Assembly (NCBI GenBank): GCA_052139595.1
Contig: JBKQWK010000019.1
Span: 1-12,890 of the forward strand
Direction of reading: 5' to 3'
Source of the DNA: JBKQWK01 sp052139595
GTDB taxonomy: Bacteria > Actinomycetota > Thermoleophilia > UBA2241
Length of the DNA: 12,890 nucleotides
Position numbers and translations under genes: made by a program. The notes under the pieces are model-generated. The model was not told the origin of the DNA and made no database searches. It was given only the letters and a program-made list of their open reading frames with translations. Below are positions 1 through 7,404 of the stretch, piece by piece. How positions within the stretch are numbered: the first letter of the stretch is position 1; each line of letters begins with the position of its first letter.

Positions 1-1044
1 GCGCATGCGCGCCGCCGCCGAAGCCAGAACTGCCTCGACATCGAGGCTGGCGCCCAGCTCCAGACCAGCAGCAACCAGGGAGCGCAACTCGTGGTTGCCC
101 TCCTCCAGATGATCGAGGACAAGCGCCTGTGCGAAGGCACCGCCAAGAAGTTGCACAACGTTGCGGGCGAAGTTGAGATGCTCGGCGTAGTCGCGCCGGC
201 GTGCGTCAGACAGGTCGATCAGGCCAATGACACGATCGTCGGCGACCAGTGGCAGCCTGAGTCCACTGGTGAGGCCTCGTTTGGTGAGCTGATCAACCTC
301 ATGCTGCGAGCAGCGCGGATCATCAATGGTGATGGCAAAAAAGGCGTCGTTAGCGGCAATTGCCGCCGCGGTCGCTGAAGGTGGCGTCCACTCGACGAGC
401 TTGCCCACCTGGGTGTCATCAGGGCCGTCACGGTTGACGCTGACGAGGCAGCGGAAGACGCCGCTTTCCAAGCGCCAGATGTCGCACGTGGTCGAATCCG
501 TGCTGCGCAGCAGGCGCTCGGCGGCGATCTGCATCAGCTGCTCGATGTCGCGTGTTCTGGCAGCCAGAGTGCCCAGTTCAACGAGTTCGTGCAAGTGGGC
601 GAGTGAGAGGTTGCTGCTTCGGACGTCGACGCCGGCTTTGGCACTGGCAGCGGCGGCTTTGCCGGCAACTTCGCCAGTGCTGTCGTCGCCGTCGGCCGGG
701 GCTCCTGCTTCGGCTGCCGCGCCGATGTGGACCGCGCCGACCGTGGCGCCGTCCGCCGCCCTCAGGCTCCCGTCATCGGCTGCTGGTCGAGGTTGCCACT
801 GCGGCTGCGCAGCGAGAAGTGTGCCGATCTCGTCTTCTAGGTAGCGCCGGTGACCACCGAGGCTGCGGTAGCTGCGGACTTTGCCAGCGTCAGTCCAGCG
901 GCGCACGGTGTTGGCGCTCACGCCGAGCGCGTGGGCGACCTCGCCCACGCGCAGCCATCGCTGGGTTGAGGCCGCAGAGCCCGGCGGGCGAGACGCCGTG
1001 GTTTTCTCGTCTGAGAGCACGAATCCGGTCACGGAGGAAGTCAT
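1..1044 (-). CDS. MerR-type HTH and GAF domain regulator, C-terminus cut by window edge
   Basis: This minus-strand frame has no stop from its ATG at 1044-1042 to position 1 (348 codons), so the 3' end lies outside the window. Residues 31-68 form a MerR/excisionase-type helix-turn-helix: they begin LRVGEVAHALGVSANTVRRW and end in the GGHRRY-like turn typical of MerR DNA-binding domains. An Ala-rich linker (about 70-140) leads to a GAF-like region (about 150-300). A stretch near 325-348 (LELGASLDVEAVLASAA) looks like the start of a second GAF domain. It is probably a one-component transcription regulator that senses a small ligand. It is divergent from the SDR/P-protein operon, whose control region it shares, so it may regulate that operon; this is inference. 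The start is uncertain. An in-frame TAG lies just upstream of 1044, no strong ribosome site is visible, and GTG at 1032 or 1020 is an alternative. Confidence 0.85.
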   Translation of the reverse strand, partial: MTSSVTGFVLSDEKTTASRPPGSAASTQRWLRVGEVAHALGVSANTVRRWTDAGKVRSYRSLGGHRRYLEDEIGTLLAAQPQWQPRPAADDGSLRAADGATVGAVHIGAAAEAGAPADGDDSTGEVAGKAAAASAKAGVDVRSSNLSLAHLHELVELGTLAARTRDIEQLMQIAAERLLRSTDSTTCDIWRLESGVFRCLVSVNRDGPDDTQVGKLVEWTPPSATAAAIAANDAFFAITIDDPRCSQHEVDQLTKRGLTSGLRLPLVADDRVIGLIDLSDARRRDYAEHLNFARNVVQLLGGAFAQALVLDHLEEGNHELRSLVAAGLELGASLDVEAVLASAAARMR

Positions 1045-1074
1045 CGGCAGCTAGGCGGTCATGCTTGACCAAAG

Positions 1075-1090
1075 TTGCCATAATTGGCAA
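1075..1090. promoter_or_regulatory. Dyad TTGCCA-N4-TGGCAA, likely operator
   Basis: This is a perfect 6+6 base inverted repeat with a TAAT spacer in the divergent gap. It lies 31 bases before the regulator start (1044, minus) and about 160 bases before the SDR start. The position suits an operator for the HTH/GAF regulator controlling itself and perhaps the operon. The symmetry is seen; the function is inferred. Confidence 0.45.
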
Positions 1091-1177
1091 AAACTCCCAT
1101 CGTATCGCGCGCGTTGGCCGTCGCTGGTCACCCTTGCTCAGTGCTGTTGTCGGGTCTGGTTCTGGTGACAGGCCCGT

Positions 1178-1210
1178 CGATTGATGATAGAGATGTGCGT
1201 GAATCAATCG
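1178..1210. promoter_or_regulatory. Dyad CGATTGAT-N17-ATCAATCG before the SDR operon
   Basis: Perfect 8-base arms lie at 1178-1185 and 1203-1210 with a 17-base spacer, ending 36 bases before the first SDR start codon. The GATAGA within the spacer could be a weak -10 element with GTGACA (1165-1170) as a -35, but the 15-base spacing is poor. It could be an operator or a 5' UTR hairpin. The inverted repeat is certain; the role is inferred. Confidence 0.4.
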
Positions 1211-1233
1211 TTGCACGGCGTTCGCCACGAGTC

Positions 1234-1240
1234 AGGGAGG
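1234..1240 (+). promoter_or_regulatory. Ribosome binding site fixing the first SDR start
   Basis: AGGGAGG ends six bases before ATG 1247. This favours that start over the in-frame upstream ATGs at 1181 and 1184, which would add about 22 residues unlike the SDR family. Confidence 0.75.
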
Positions 1241-1246
1241 GCAGGT

Positions 1247-2044
1247 ATGGAGCGCACAGGCAGAGTGCAGGGCAAAGTCGCTCTCGTTACCGGCGTCGCC
1301 AAGCAGAACGGCATCGGCTTTGCCACCTGTCAGGTTCTCGGTCAGGAAGGCGCCGTCCTCGCCATCGTCGACATTAGCGAGCAGGTTGACGAATGCGCTG
1401 CTGCTTTGCGCGAGTGTGGCTACACGGTCTCGTCGCACGTCGCCGACCTGACGAACTGGGATCAGGTGCAGGCGGCCGTGGCCGACGCAGTCGGTTGCCA
1501 CGGCCGCCTCGACATCCTCGTTAACAATGCCGGCATGGTCGTTGCCGGCATGGAAGAGGACTTCACCGACTTTCCTCATCTCAGCGAAGCGCAGTGGGAC
1601 TTCGGCATTGCCATCAACCTGAAAACGCAGTTCAACGTCACGCGGGCCGTCATCAACGGTATGATCGAGCGCGGTTACGGTCGTATCGTCAGCGTCTCAT
1701 CGGTTACCGGTCCTATCGTGGCGAACCCTGAGGAGGCGGCGTACTGTGCCGCCAAAGCCGGCGTGCTCGGTATGACACGCGGCCTGGCGCTCGACGTCGC
1801 CAAGTACGGCATCACCGTCAACGCTGTTGGTCCCGGCTGGATCAACACCGGCTCAACGACCGAGGGCGAACGAGCCGGCGCTCAGAACACGCCATTCGGC
1901 CGCGCCGCCTGGCCGGAAGAGGTGGGCAAGCTCATCTGTTTTCTGGCCAGCGACGATGCGAGCTACATCACTGGCCAACTTGTGGTCATCGACGGTGGCA
2001 ACACGATCCAGGAGTACAAAGGACCCAGCGAACTGTATTACTGA
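1247..2044 (+). CDS. Short-chain dehydrogenase/reductase (SDR), FabG-like
   Basis: This 265-aa protein has the usual classical-SDR length. The Rossmann glycine motif is T15-G16 through G22-I23-G24, two residues longer than the common TGxxxGIG. An acidic D42 at the end of the second strand suggests a preference for NAD(H) over NADP(H). NNAG follows mid-protein, then SVSS near 149-152 and the catalytic Y166-C-A-A-K170. A short insert before the SEAQWD stretch (about residues 104-115) and the C-terminal DGGNTIQEYKGP are individual features. It should oxidise an alcohol or reduce a carbonyl; the substrate cannot be told. It is the first gene of a six-gene operon, 38 bases before a second SDR. The paired SDRs beside a P-protein-like enzyme suggest they act on the same carbon skeleton, which is inference. 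Confidence 0.93.
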   Translation: MERTGRVQGKVALVTGVAKQNGIGFATCQVLGQEGAVLAIVDISEQVDECAAALRECGYTVSSHVADLTNWDQVQAAVADAVGCHGRLDILVNNAGMVVAGMEEDFTDFPHLSEAQWDFGIAINLKTQFNVTRAVINGMIERGYGRIVSVSSVTGPIVANPEEAAYCAAKAGVLGMTRGLALDVAKYGITVNAVGPGWINTGSTTEGERAGAQNTPFGRAAWPEEVGKLICFLASDDASYITGQLVVIDGGNTIQEYKGPSELYY

Positions 2045-2082
2045 GAGATTGCTGGCGGTGCACGACCGAACGAGGTGTGACG

Positions 2083-2898
2083 ATGACGATCGAATCTGAA
2101 CTCACGGGCAAGGTCATTCTCATCACTGGTGGCGCTGGTGGCGTTGGCCTGGCAATTGGCCGGCGCTTTCTGGAGGAAGGCTCGCAAGTAGTCCTGGCCG
2201 ACGTCAGTACTGAACGGTTGGCTCAAGCTCAGGCCGCGCTGACGCCGCTGGCACCAGGTGGCGCCGCTGGCGCGGCCTTACAGACGATCGTGACCGACGT
2301 AACTGACGTGGCCGACTGCGAGCGGCTGATCACCGCCACCACTGCCTGGGGCGGTCGCCTCGACGCGCTCGTCAACGCCGCCGGCCTGTGGACGGAGGGG
2401 CGCAGCGAGGCGGTCAGCGAGCCGGCTTGGGATCGCGTGATTGATGTCAATCTCAAAGGCACGTTTTTCTGCTGCAGCCGCGCCATCCCCGAACTCAAGA
2501 AGACGCGCGGCTGCATCGTCAGCGTCAGTTCCGAGGCGGGCGTCACCGGGACGCCAGAGACGGCCGTGTATACAGCCAGCAAAGGCGGCGTGAACGCCTT
2601 GACGAAGTCGCTGGCCATGGAGCTGGCTCCGTATCTGGTACGGGTGAACGCAGTCTGCCCGGGCGATATCATGACGCCAATGCTCGAAGGTCAGGCCCGC
2701 GATTTTGGCGGCGGCGACCGTGAGGGCTACTTCGCGACGCTCCTCGGCAGCTATCCACAGGGCGAGAAGGCGCGTTTCATCGGCGCCGCCGAGGTGGCCG
2801 AGCTGGTCGTCTACCTCTGCTCGGCGGCGGCGGCGCCGATCACCGGCGCACTCATGTCCATCGACTTCGGCACCTCTGCCGGCTACACCTACGGCTGA
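2083..2898 (+). CDS. Short-chain dehydrogenase/reductase (SDR), second copy
   Basis: This 271-aa classical SDR has a TGGAGGVG nucleotide-binding motif at 15-22, D40 after the second strand (suggesting NAD(H)), NAAG in place of NNAG, SVSS before the active site, and Y163-T-A-S-K167. ATG 2083 is chosen because CGAGG lies about seven bases upstream; GTG at 2077 is in frame but too close to that site. It shares only the family fold and motifs with the SDR before it, so the two look like distinct enzymes and not a recent duplication. A segment near residues 207-225 (GQARDFGGGDREGYF) forms the variable substrate loop. The 61-base gap to the next gene carries that gene's ribosome site, so it is most likely cotranscribed with it. 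Its substrate is unknown. Confidence 0.93.
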   Translation: MTIESELTGKVILITGGAGGVGLAIGRRFLEEGSQVVLADVSTERLAQAQAALTPLAPGGAAGAALQTIVTDVTDVADCERLITATTAWGGRLDALVNAAGLWTEGRSEAVSEPAWDRVIDVNLKGTFFCCSRAIPELKKTRGCIVSVSSEAGVTGTPETAVYTASKGGVNALTKSLAMELAPYLVRVNAVCPGDIMTPMLEGQARDFGGGDREGYFATLLGSYPQGEKARFIGAAEVAELVVYLCSAAAAPITGALMSIDFGTSAGYTYG

Positions 2899-2940
2899 GT
2901 CGGCGGCGAGCAGATCCGCCAGGTTTGGGCTACCTCTCGA

Positions 2941-2946
2941 AAGGAG
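2941..2946 (+). promoter_or_regulatory. Ribosome binding site before the gcvPA-like gene, with long spacing
   Basis: AAGGAG ends 13 bases before ATG 2960, longer than usual. No other in-frame start lies between them, and the protein aligns with the family from this ATG, so the start stands. Translation may be less efficient than at the tightly spaced genes downstream. Confidence 0.5.
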
Positions 2947-2959
2947 CGGCTATCCTCAA

Positions 2960-4369
2960 ATGGCACGAGAACCTTTCATCCATCCCTACATTCCCAACTC
3001 GGTACCGGCGACGCGGGCGGCGATGCTGCGCGAAATCGGCATCAGCGATGTCGAAGAGATCTTTGCCGAGATTCCCGACCGCCTGCGCTTCAAAGGCACG
3101 CTGAACATACCGCCGGCGATCCTCGCCGAGCGCGACCTCGAACGCCACGTCAAGGCGCTGCTCGACAAGAACACCTCCAGTGAGGAGTTTCTTAACTTCT
3201 GTGGCGCCGGCTGTTGGCAGCACTACGTGCCGGCGGTGGTCGACGAGGTCATCAACCGGGCCGAGTTTCTCAGTGCGTACTGCGGCGGTAACTACAGTGA
3301 TCTGGGCAAGTATCAGGCACGTTTCGAATTCAACAGTCAGCTGGGCGAGCTGCTCGACCTCGATGGTGTCGCCAACCCCATTTACGACTGGGGTGACGTG
3401 GCCGGCCGCTCATTTCGCATGGCGACTCGCATCACCGGTCGCAAGCGCGTGCTGTACCCGCGCACGATGAGCCCCATGCGCCTGGCCGAGGTGCGCACGT
3501 TGTCTCAGCCGGAGGTCCTGCCGACGCACGTCAAGCTTGAGTCGGTCGACTACGATCCGGCCAGCGGCAACATCGACCTCGTCGACCTCAAAGCCAAACT
3601 CGGTGACGACGTTGCCGCCGTCTACTTTGAGAATCCCGGTTACCTGGGCAACATCGAGGCGCAGGCCGGCGAGATTGTTCGTCTCGCGCACGATGCCGGC
3701 GCGCTGGCGATCATCGGCGTTGACCCGATCACGCTCGGTGTGCTGACGTCGCCGGGCAGCATCGGGGCTGATATAGCTTGTGGCGACATTCAACCGCTGG
3801 GCATGCATATGCATGCCGGTGGCGGCTGCTCGGGCTTCATTGCCTTTCGCGACGACGACCCGATTTTCGCCAGCGAGTGCCCGCTCGAACTGTACACGCT
3901 GCTCGAGACCGAGGTGCCTGGGCAGTACGCGGTCGCCGAGACGATGGCCGAGCGCACGAGCTACGGCGCTCGCGATCAGGGCAAGGACTGGGTCGGTACG
4001 GCATCCGGCCTGTGGACGATTGCGGCCGCCGTCTACATGACGGTGATGGGCCCGCAGGGCTTCAAAGAGATCGGCGAGACGTGCATCGCCCGTTCGCACT
4101 ACGCGGCGCAGCGACTGGCCGCAATCTCCGGGGTGACGATCAAACTGTCGCCGGCTTTCGTCAAGGAGTTTGTCGTCAACTTCGACGGTGGCGGCAAAAC
4201 GGTGGCGGCGATCAACAAAGCGTTGCTCGAAAAGGGCATCTTCGGCGGCAAGGATCTCAGCGCCGAGTTTCCCGAACTCGGGCAGAGTGCGCTCTACTGC
4301 GTGACCGAATACTACAGTCAGGCCGACATCGACTATCTCGCCTTCGCGCTCAAGGAGGTCATGGCATGA
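2960..4369 (+). CDS. gcvPA-like: Glycine dehydrogenase (P-protein) subunit 1-like protein, divergent
   Basis: This 469-aa protein is the expected length for the alpha subunit of the split glycine cleavage P-protein, a PLP fold type I enzyme. The family is shown by the YIPN start with IGISDVEEIFAEIP, the FCGAGCWQHYVPAVVD stretch (canonical form close to FLGGG..DHYIPA), VDPITLGVL, and the ADI..GDIQPLG stretch. It is not canonical, however. The family's YTPYQPE..QG is replaced by AYCGGNYSDLGK (about 106-117). The strongly conserved TREQHIRREKATSNICT is replaced by RTSYGARDQGKDWVGTAS (about 332-350). True glycine decarboxylase passes an aminomethyl group to lipoyl-GcvH, and no gcvH is in the window. 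It may therefore be a paralogue with another amino-acid substrate, or an odd glycine decarboxylase. Its stop overlaps the next start by four bases (ATGA), so the two subunits are translationally coupled and probably form a heterotetramer. Confidence 0.85.
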   Translation: MAREPFIHPYIPNSVPATRAAMLREIGISDVEEIFAEIPDRLRFKGTLNIPPAILAERDLERHVKALLDKNTSSEEFLNFCGAGCWQHYVPAVVDEVINRAEFLSAYCGGNYSDLGKYQARFEFNSQLGELLDLDGVANPIYDWGDVAGRSFRMATRITGRKRVLYPRTMSPMRLAEVRTLSQPEVLPTHVKLESVDYDPASGNIDLVDLKAKLGDDVAAVYFENPGYLGNIEAQAGEIVRLAHDAGALAIIGVDPITLGVLTSPGSIGADIACGDIQPLGMHMHAGGGCSGFIAFRDDDPIFASECPLELYTLLETEVPGQYAVAETMAERTSYGARDQGKDWVGTASGLWTIAAAVYMTVMGPQGFKEIGETCIARSHYAAQRLAAISGVTIKLSPAFVKEFVVNFDGGGKTVAAINKALLEKGIFGGKDLSAEFPELGQSALYCVTEYYSQADIDYLAFALKEVMA

Positions 4370-5985
4370 GCGGGCAGAGCAGCGACGACGTTCAGGCCAG
4401 GCTGCAGCAGATCGCTCACTTGCGCCGCGACGGCGGCGTCGTCCGCGACTACAGCGCGCCGCGCTGGAACGAACCGCTGATCATGGAGCAGAGCGTGCCC
4501 GGCGAGCGCGGCATCATGGTGCCGCTCGCCGAAGAAGAGGTGAAGAGTGCCGTCGGCGACCCGTTGCAGTACATACCGGCCGGCCTGCGCCGCGAAATGG
4601 CGCCTGACCTGCCGGAGCTGTCACAGCATCAGGCGCTGCGGCACTACCTGCGTCTGTCGCAGATGACCCTGGGTATGGATCTGGGCAGCGACATCAGTGA
4701 GGGCACCTGCACGATGAAGTACAGTCCCAAACTGCACGAAGAGCTGGTGCGCTACCACAAGCAGGCCGATGTGCACCCGTGGCAGGATGAGGACACGATG
4801 CAGGGCCTGCTCGAGATTGTTTACGAGTGCGGCGAATACCTCAAGTCGATCGCCGGTATGGATGCCATAACCTTGCAACCCGGCGGCGGCTCACATGTGG
4901 TGTACACCAATGCCTGTGTGATGCGTGCCTACTTCGAGGAGCGCGGCGAACTGCCGCAGCGCAACGAGATGATCACGACGATCTTCTCTCACCCCTGTGA
5001 CGCGGCGACACCGATGGTCGCCGGCTTCAAAGTGATCACGGTTATGCCGGACGAGAACGGCTACCCCGATCTCGCGGCGGTCAAGGCAGCGGTCAGCGAG
5101 AGGACCGCCGGCTGCATGATCACAAACCCCGAGGACACTGGCATCTACAATCCGCGCATCGATGAGTACGTGCGCGTGATCCACGATGCCGGCGGCCTGT
5201 GCTTCACCGATCAGGCCAACGCTAACGGCATTCTCGGCGTTGCCCGAGCACGCGAAGCCGGCTTTGATGCCTGTCACTTCAATCTGCACAAGACCTTCAG
5301 CAGCCCGCACGGCAGCGAGGGACCGGCGACCGGCGCTTACCTGTGCACCGATAAGCTGGCGCCCTATCTGCCCGTGCCGCTGGTCACCAAATTGGGCGAA
5401 AAGTTTCATCTCGATTACGACCGGCCTCAGAGCATTGGTCGTGTGCGCGGCTTTCTGGGTAACTGGATGGGAGTGGTGCGAGCCTATGCCTGGATCCGCA
5501 ACCTGGGCCCGGAAGGTTTACGTGAGGTAGCCGAAATCGCTGTGATCAACAATAATTACCTCGACAAGTTACTGCTCGGCATACGCGGCGTCACCCGGCC
5601 GTATGCTCAAGGTCACCGTCGTCTCGATCAGGTGCGTTACTCGCTTGAGCAACTGCAGAAAGACACCGGAGTGGGCACAGAGGCGGTGCGCGACAGAATG
5701 ATCGACTTTGGCATTCAGAGCTTCTGGATGAGCCACCATCCGTGGGTGGTGCCCGAACCGTTCACTCCGGAGCCCTGCGAAACGTACAGCCGGGCCGATC
5801 TGGACGAATGGGCGGCGGTCATCAGGCTTGTGTCGGATGAGGCCTATGCCAACGCCGATAGCGTATTGGCAGGGCCGCAGAATCAACCAATCGCCAAGAT
5901 GAAGCGCCTCGAAGCGCTCGAAGACCCGAAGCAGTGGGCTTTCACTTGGCGAGCATATAAGCGCAAGATCAAGGAGGAACTGTGA
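4366..5985 (+). CDS. gcvPB-like: Glycine dehydrogenase (P-protein) subunit 2-like protein, PLP-binding, divergent
   Basis: This 539-aa protein is somewhat longer than the roughly 480-500 aa usual for GcvPB. It is the PLP-binding beta subunit: HFNLHKTFSSPHG carries the Schiff-base lysine K309. Also conserved are GTCTMKYSPK (113-122), the LQPGGGSH..YTN stretch, LAPYLPVPLV, and DYDRPQSIGRVRGFLGN. Several signature sites differ from true GcvP. SAHGTNPASA is replaced by FSHPCDAATP (207-216, with H209 kept). The GGGGPG after the lysine loop is GSEGPATG. The C-terminal YFPL region reads FWMSHHPWVVPEPF. An extra N-terminal segment precedes EQSVPGERGIMVP. The enzyme is clearly PLP-dependent and P-protein-like, but the substrate pocket appears remodelled. 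It overlaps the gcvPA-like stop by four bases, and its own stop overlaps the next gene by four bases (GTGA). No gcvT, gcvH or lpd is adjacent. Confidence 0.87.
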   Translation: MSGQSSDDVQARLQQIAHLRRDGGVVRDYSAPRWNEPLIMEQSVPGERGIMVPLAEEEVKSAVGDPLQYIPAGLRREMAPDLPELSQHQALRHYLRLSQMTLGMDLGSDISEGTCTMKYSPKLHEELVRYHKQADVHPWQDEDTMQGLLEIVYECGEYLKSIAGMDAITLQPGGGSHVVYTNACVMRAYFEERGELPQRNEMITTIFSHPCDAATPMVAGFKVITVMPDENGYPDLAAVKAAVSERTAGCMITNPEDTGIYNPRIDEYVRVIHDAGGLCFTDQANANGILGVARAREAGFDACHFNLHKTFSSPHGSEGPATGAYLCTDKLAPYLPVPLVTKLGEKFHLDYDRPQSIGRVRGFLGNWMGVVRAYAWIRNLGPEGLREVAEIAVINNNYLDKLLLGIRGVTRPYAQGHRRLDQVRYSLEQLQKDTGVGTEAVRDRMIDFGIQSFWMSHHPWVVPEPFTPEPCETYSRADLDEWAAVIRLVSDEAYANADSVLAGPQNQPIAKMKRLEALEDPKQWAFTWRAYKRKIKEEL

Positions 5986-6170
5986 GGAAGTTCATATGTC
6001 TGCTCGTCGCCGGCGGCGCCGGCTACTACGCCTGGCATCGCTTCGTGCGCAAGCCGCAGTGGACCGATTGGACCGACAGCGGCGACACGGCCCAGGACTG
6101 GGTCAAGAACGCCGACGGCCAATGGGTGAAAGCCGGCGCCGCCGACAGTGAGGTAGCCCCGGCTGAATGA
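5982..6170 (+). CDS. Small membrane-anchored hypothetical protein
   Basis: This 62-aa protein starts at GTG 5982, overlapping the gcvPB-like stop by four bases, with AAGGAGG at 5971-5977 four bases upstream. That is good evidence it is translated and coupled to the P-like enzyme. Residues 4-20 (ICLLVAGGAGYYAWHRF) form one short hydrophobic helix. It is followed by basic residues and a polar tail with tryptophans in a loose pattern (QWTDWTDSG, QDWVKNADGQWVKAG) and an acidic end. It looks like a single-pass anchor with a small soluble tail; by the positive-inside rule the basic RKP after the helix would favour a cytoplasmic tail. No family is recognised. It could tether the enzyme to the membrane or be a small accessory subunit; both are guesses. 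Confidence 0.7.
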   Translation: MRKFICLLVAGGAGYYAWHRFVRKPQWTDWTDSGDTAQDWVKNADGQWVKAGAADSEVAPAE

Positions 6171-6180
6171 GGCTACCGGC

Positions 6181-7392
6181 ATGAAGCGGATTGGCCTTAT
6201 CGTCAACCCACTGGCCGGAGTTGGCGGACGTGTCGGTCTCAAAGGCAGCGACGGCAGTGACATCGTTGCCAAAGCGCGCGAGCTGGGCGCGCTGCGGGTA
6301 GTTCCGCCGCGCGCCCAGCTCGCGCTCGCGCGCCTGGCGCGTCTGAGTGACCCGTTCGAGCTGTTCACCTGCGCCGGCGAAATGGGCGCCGACGAGGCGC
6401 GTGCAGTCGGCTTGGCAGCGACGATTGTCGGCGTTGCCCCGGCCGGCGTCGGTGCAACTGGGTGGCCGCAGACCACTGGGGCCGACAGCGAACGAGCCGC
6501 CGCCGATTTACTGGCTGTCGGCATCGATCTGCTGCTCTTTACCGGCGGCGATGGTACGGCACGGAACATTTTTACTGCTGTCGGCGACCGTGTGCCGGTC
6601 CTCGGCATTCCCGCCGGCGTGAAGATCCACTCGGCAGTCTATGCAACGACGCCCTTGGCCGCGGGCGACCTGGCCGCCCATTTTCTCGCTGCAGCACCTG
6701 GCAGCCAGCATCTGCGGGCGGCCGAGGTAATGGACATCGATGAAGTCGCCTTCCGTGACAATCGAGTCTCGGCGCGGCTGTACGGCTTTCTCACTGTGCC
6801 GTACGAGCGGGCACTCATTCAGAGCTCCAAGGCCGGCGGTGTGGCCGGCGATGAGCAAACCATGGCCGGCATCGCCGATGATGTCATCAGCGGCATGGAA
6901 CCCGGCTGCCTCTACATCGTTGGCCCGGGGACGACGACGCGCACGATCATGGAGCGCCTGGATGTGCCCAACACGCTGCTTGGCGTTGACGCTGTACGCG
7001 ATCGCACGCTGGTCGGCCGTGACCTGAGCGAAGGGCAAATCCTCAGCCTCCTCGACGAGAGTGTCGCGGCGGCCTCGAGCCGGCCGGCTCTTCCAGCGTT
7101 GCCTCTGGCTACTCGGACGGCACTGCCGGTACGTATCGTGGTCACCGTCATTGGCGGGCAGGGGCATATCTTTGGCCGCGGTAATCAGCAGATCAGCCCG
7201 CGCGTGCTGCAGCGAGTCGGCCAAGACAACGTGATCGTCGTTGCCAGTCAGACGAAACTGCTTTCGCTCGGCGGCGAGCCTCTGCTGGTCGACACCGGTG
7301 AGGCGACAGTCGATGCTCTCTTCGCCGGCTACGTTCGCGTCGTCACGGCGCAGGGCGAGCGCACCATGTACCGGGTGCGGGCTCAGGGCTGA
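6181..7392 (+). CDS. ATP-NAD kinase family protein (COG3199, AcoX-like)
   Basis: This 403-aa protein has the COG3199 N-terminus (IGLIVNPLAGVGGRVGLKG) and the kinase signature GGDGTARN at 122-129, the ATP-binding GGDGT motif of NAD kinases. Later landmarks are GIPAGVKIHSAVYATTP, YIVGPGTTTRTIMERL and the C-terminal IGGQGHIFGRGNQQISP stretch, all typical of the group that includes AcoX of acetoin catabolism operons. It should phosphorylate NAD to NADP; activity of this subfamily is less proven than that of NadK. A GAGG lies eight bases before ATG 6181, and the gene begins 10 bases after the small membrane protein. As the last operon gene it may supply NADP to the pathway, although the two SDRs carry acidic residues that suggest NAD use. 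Only 12 bases separate it from the convergent ArsR gene. Confidence 0.88.
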   Translation: MKRIGLIVNPLAGVGGRVGLKGSDGSDIVAKARELGALRVVPPRAQLALARLARLSDPFELFTCAGEMGADEARAVGLAATIVGVAPAGVGATGWPQTTGADSERAAADLLAVGIDLLLFTGGDGTARNIFTAVGDRVPVLGIPAGVKIHSAVYATTPLAAGDLAAHFLAAAPGSQHLRAAEVMDIDEVAFRDNRVSARLYGFLTVPYERALIQSSKAGGVAGDEQTMAGIADDVISGMEPGCLYIVGPGTTTRTIMERLDVPNTLLGVDAVRDRTLVGRDLSEGQILSLLDESVAAASSRPALPALPLATRTALPVRIVVTVIGGQGHIFGRGNQQISPRVLQRVGQDNVIVVASQTKLLSLGGEPLLVDTGEATVDALFAGYVRVVTAQGERTMYRVRAQG

Positions 7393-7404
7393 GTCGCGCG
7401 AATC

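Noticed and set aside
326..1184. Plus-strand frames at the left edge
   Set aside because: They are Ser/Arg/Ala-rich without domains and lie opposite the HTH/GAF gene.
1181..1246. N-terminal extension of the first SDR from upstream ATGs
   Set aside because: The extra 22 residues lack SDR character, and the strong AGGGAGG site sits right before ATG 1247.
2899..2920. GGCGG/CCGCC hairpin after the second SDR as a terminator
   Set aside because: The stem is only five pairs with no T-run, and the downstream genes appear to belong to the same operon.
2705..2959. Long upstream in-frame extension of the gcvPA-like gene
   Set aside because: It overlaps the second SDR in another frame and is Arg/Ser-rich low-quality sequence. 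Family similarity begins at 2960.
3778..4365. Upstream in-frame extension of the gcvPB-like gene
   Set aside because: It lies wholly inside the gcvPA-like gene in another frame. The ATGA overlap at 4366 gives the expected start.
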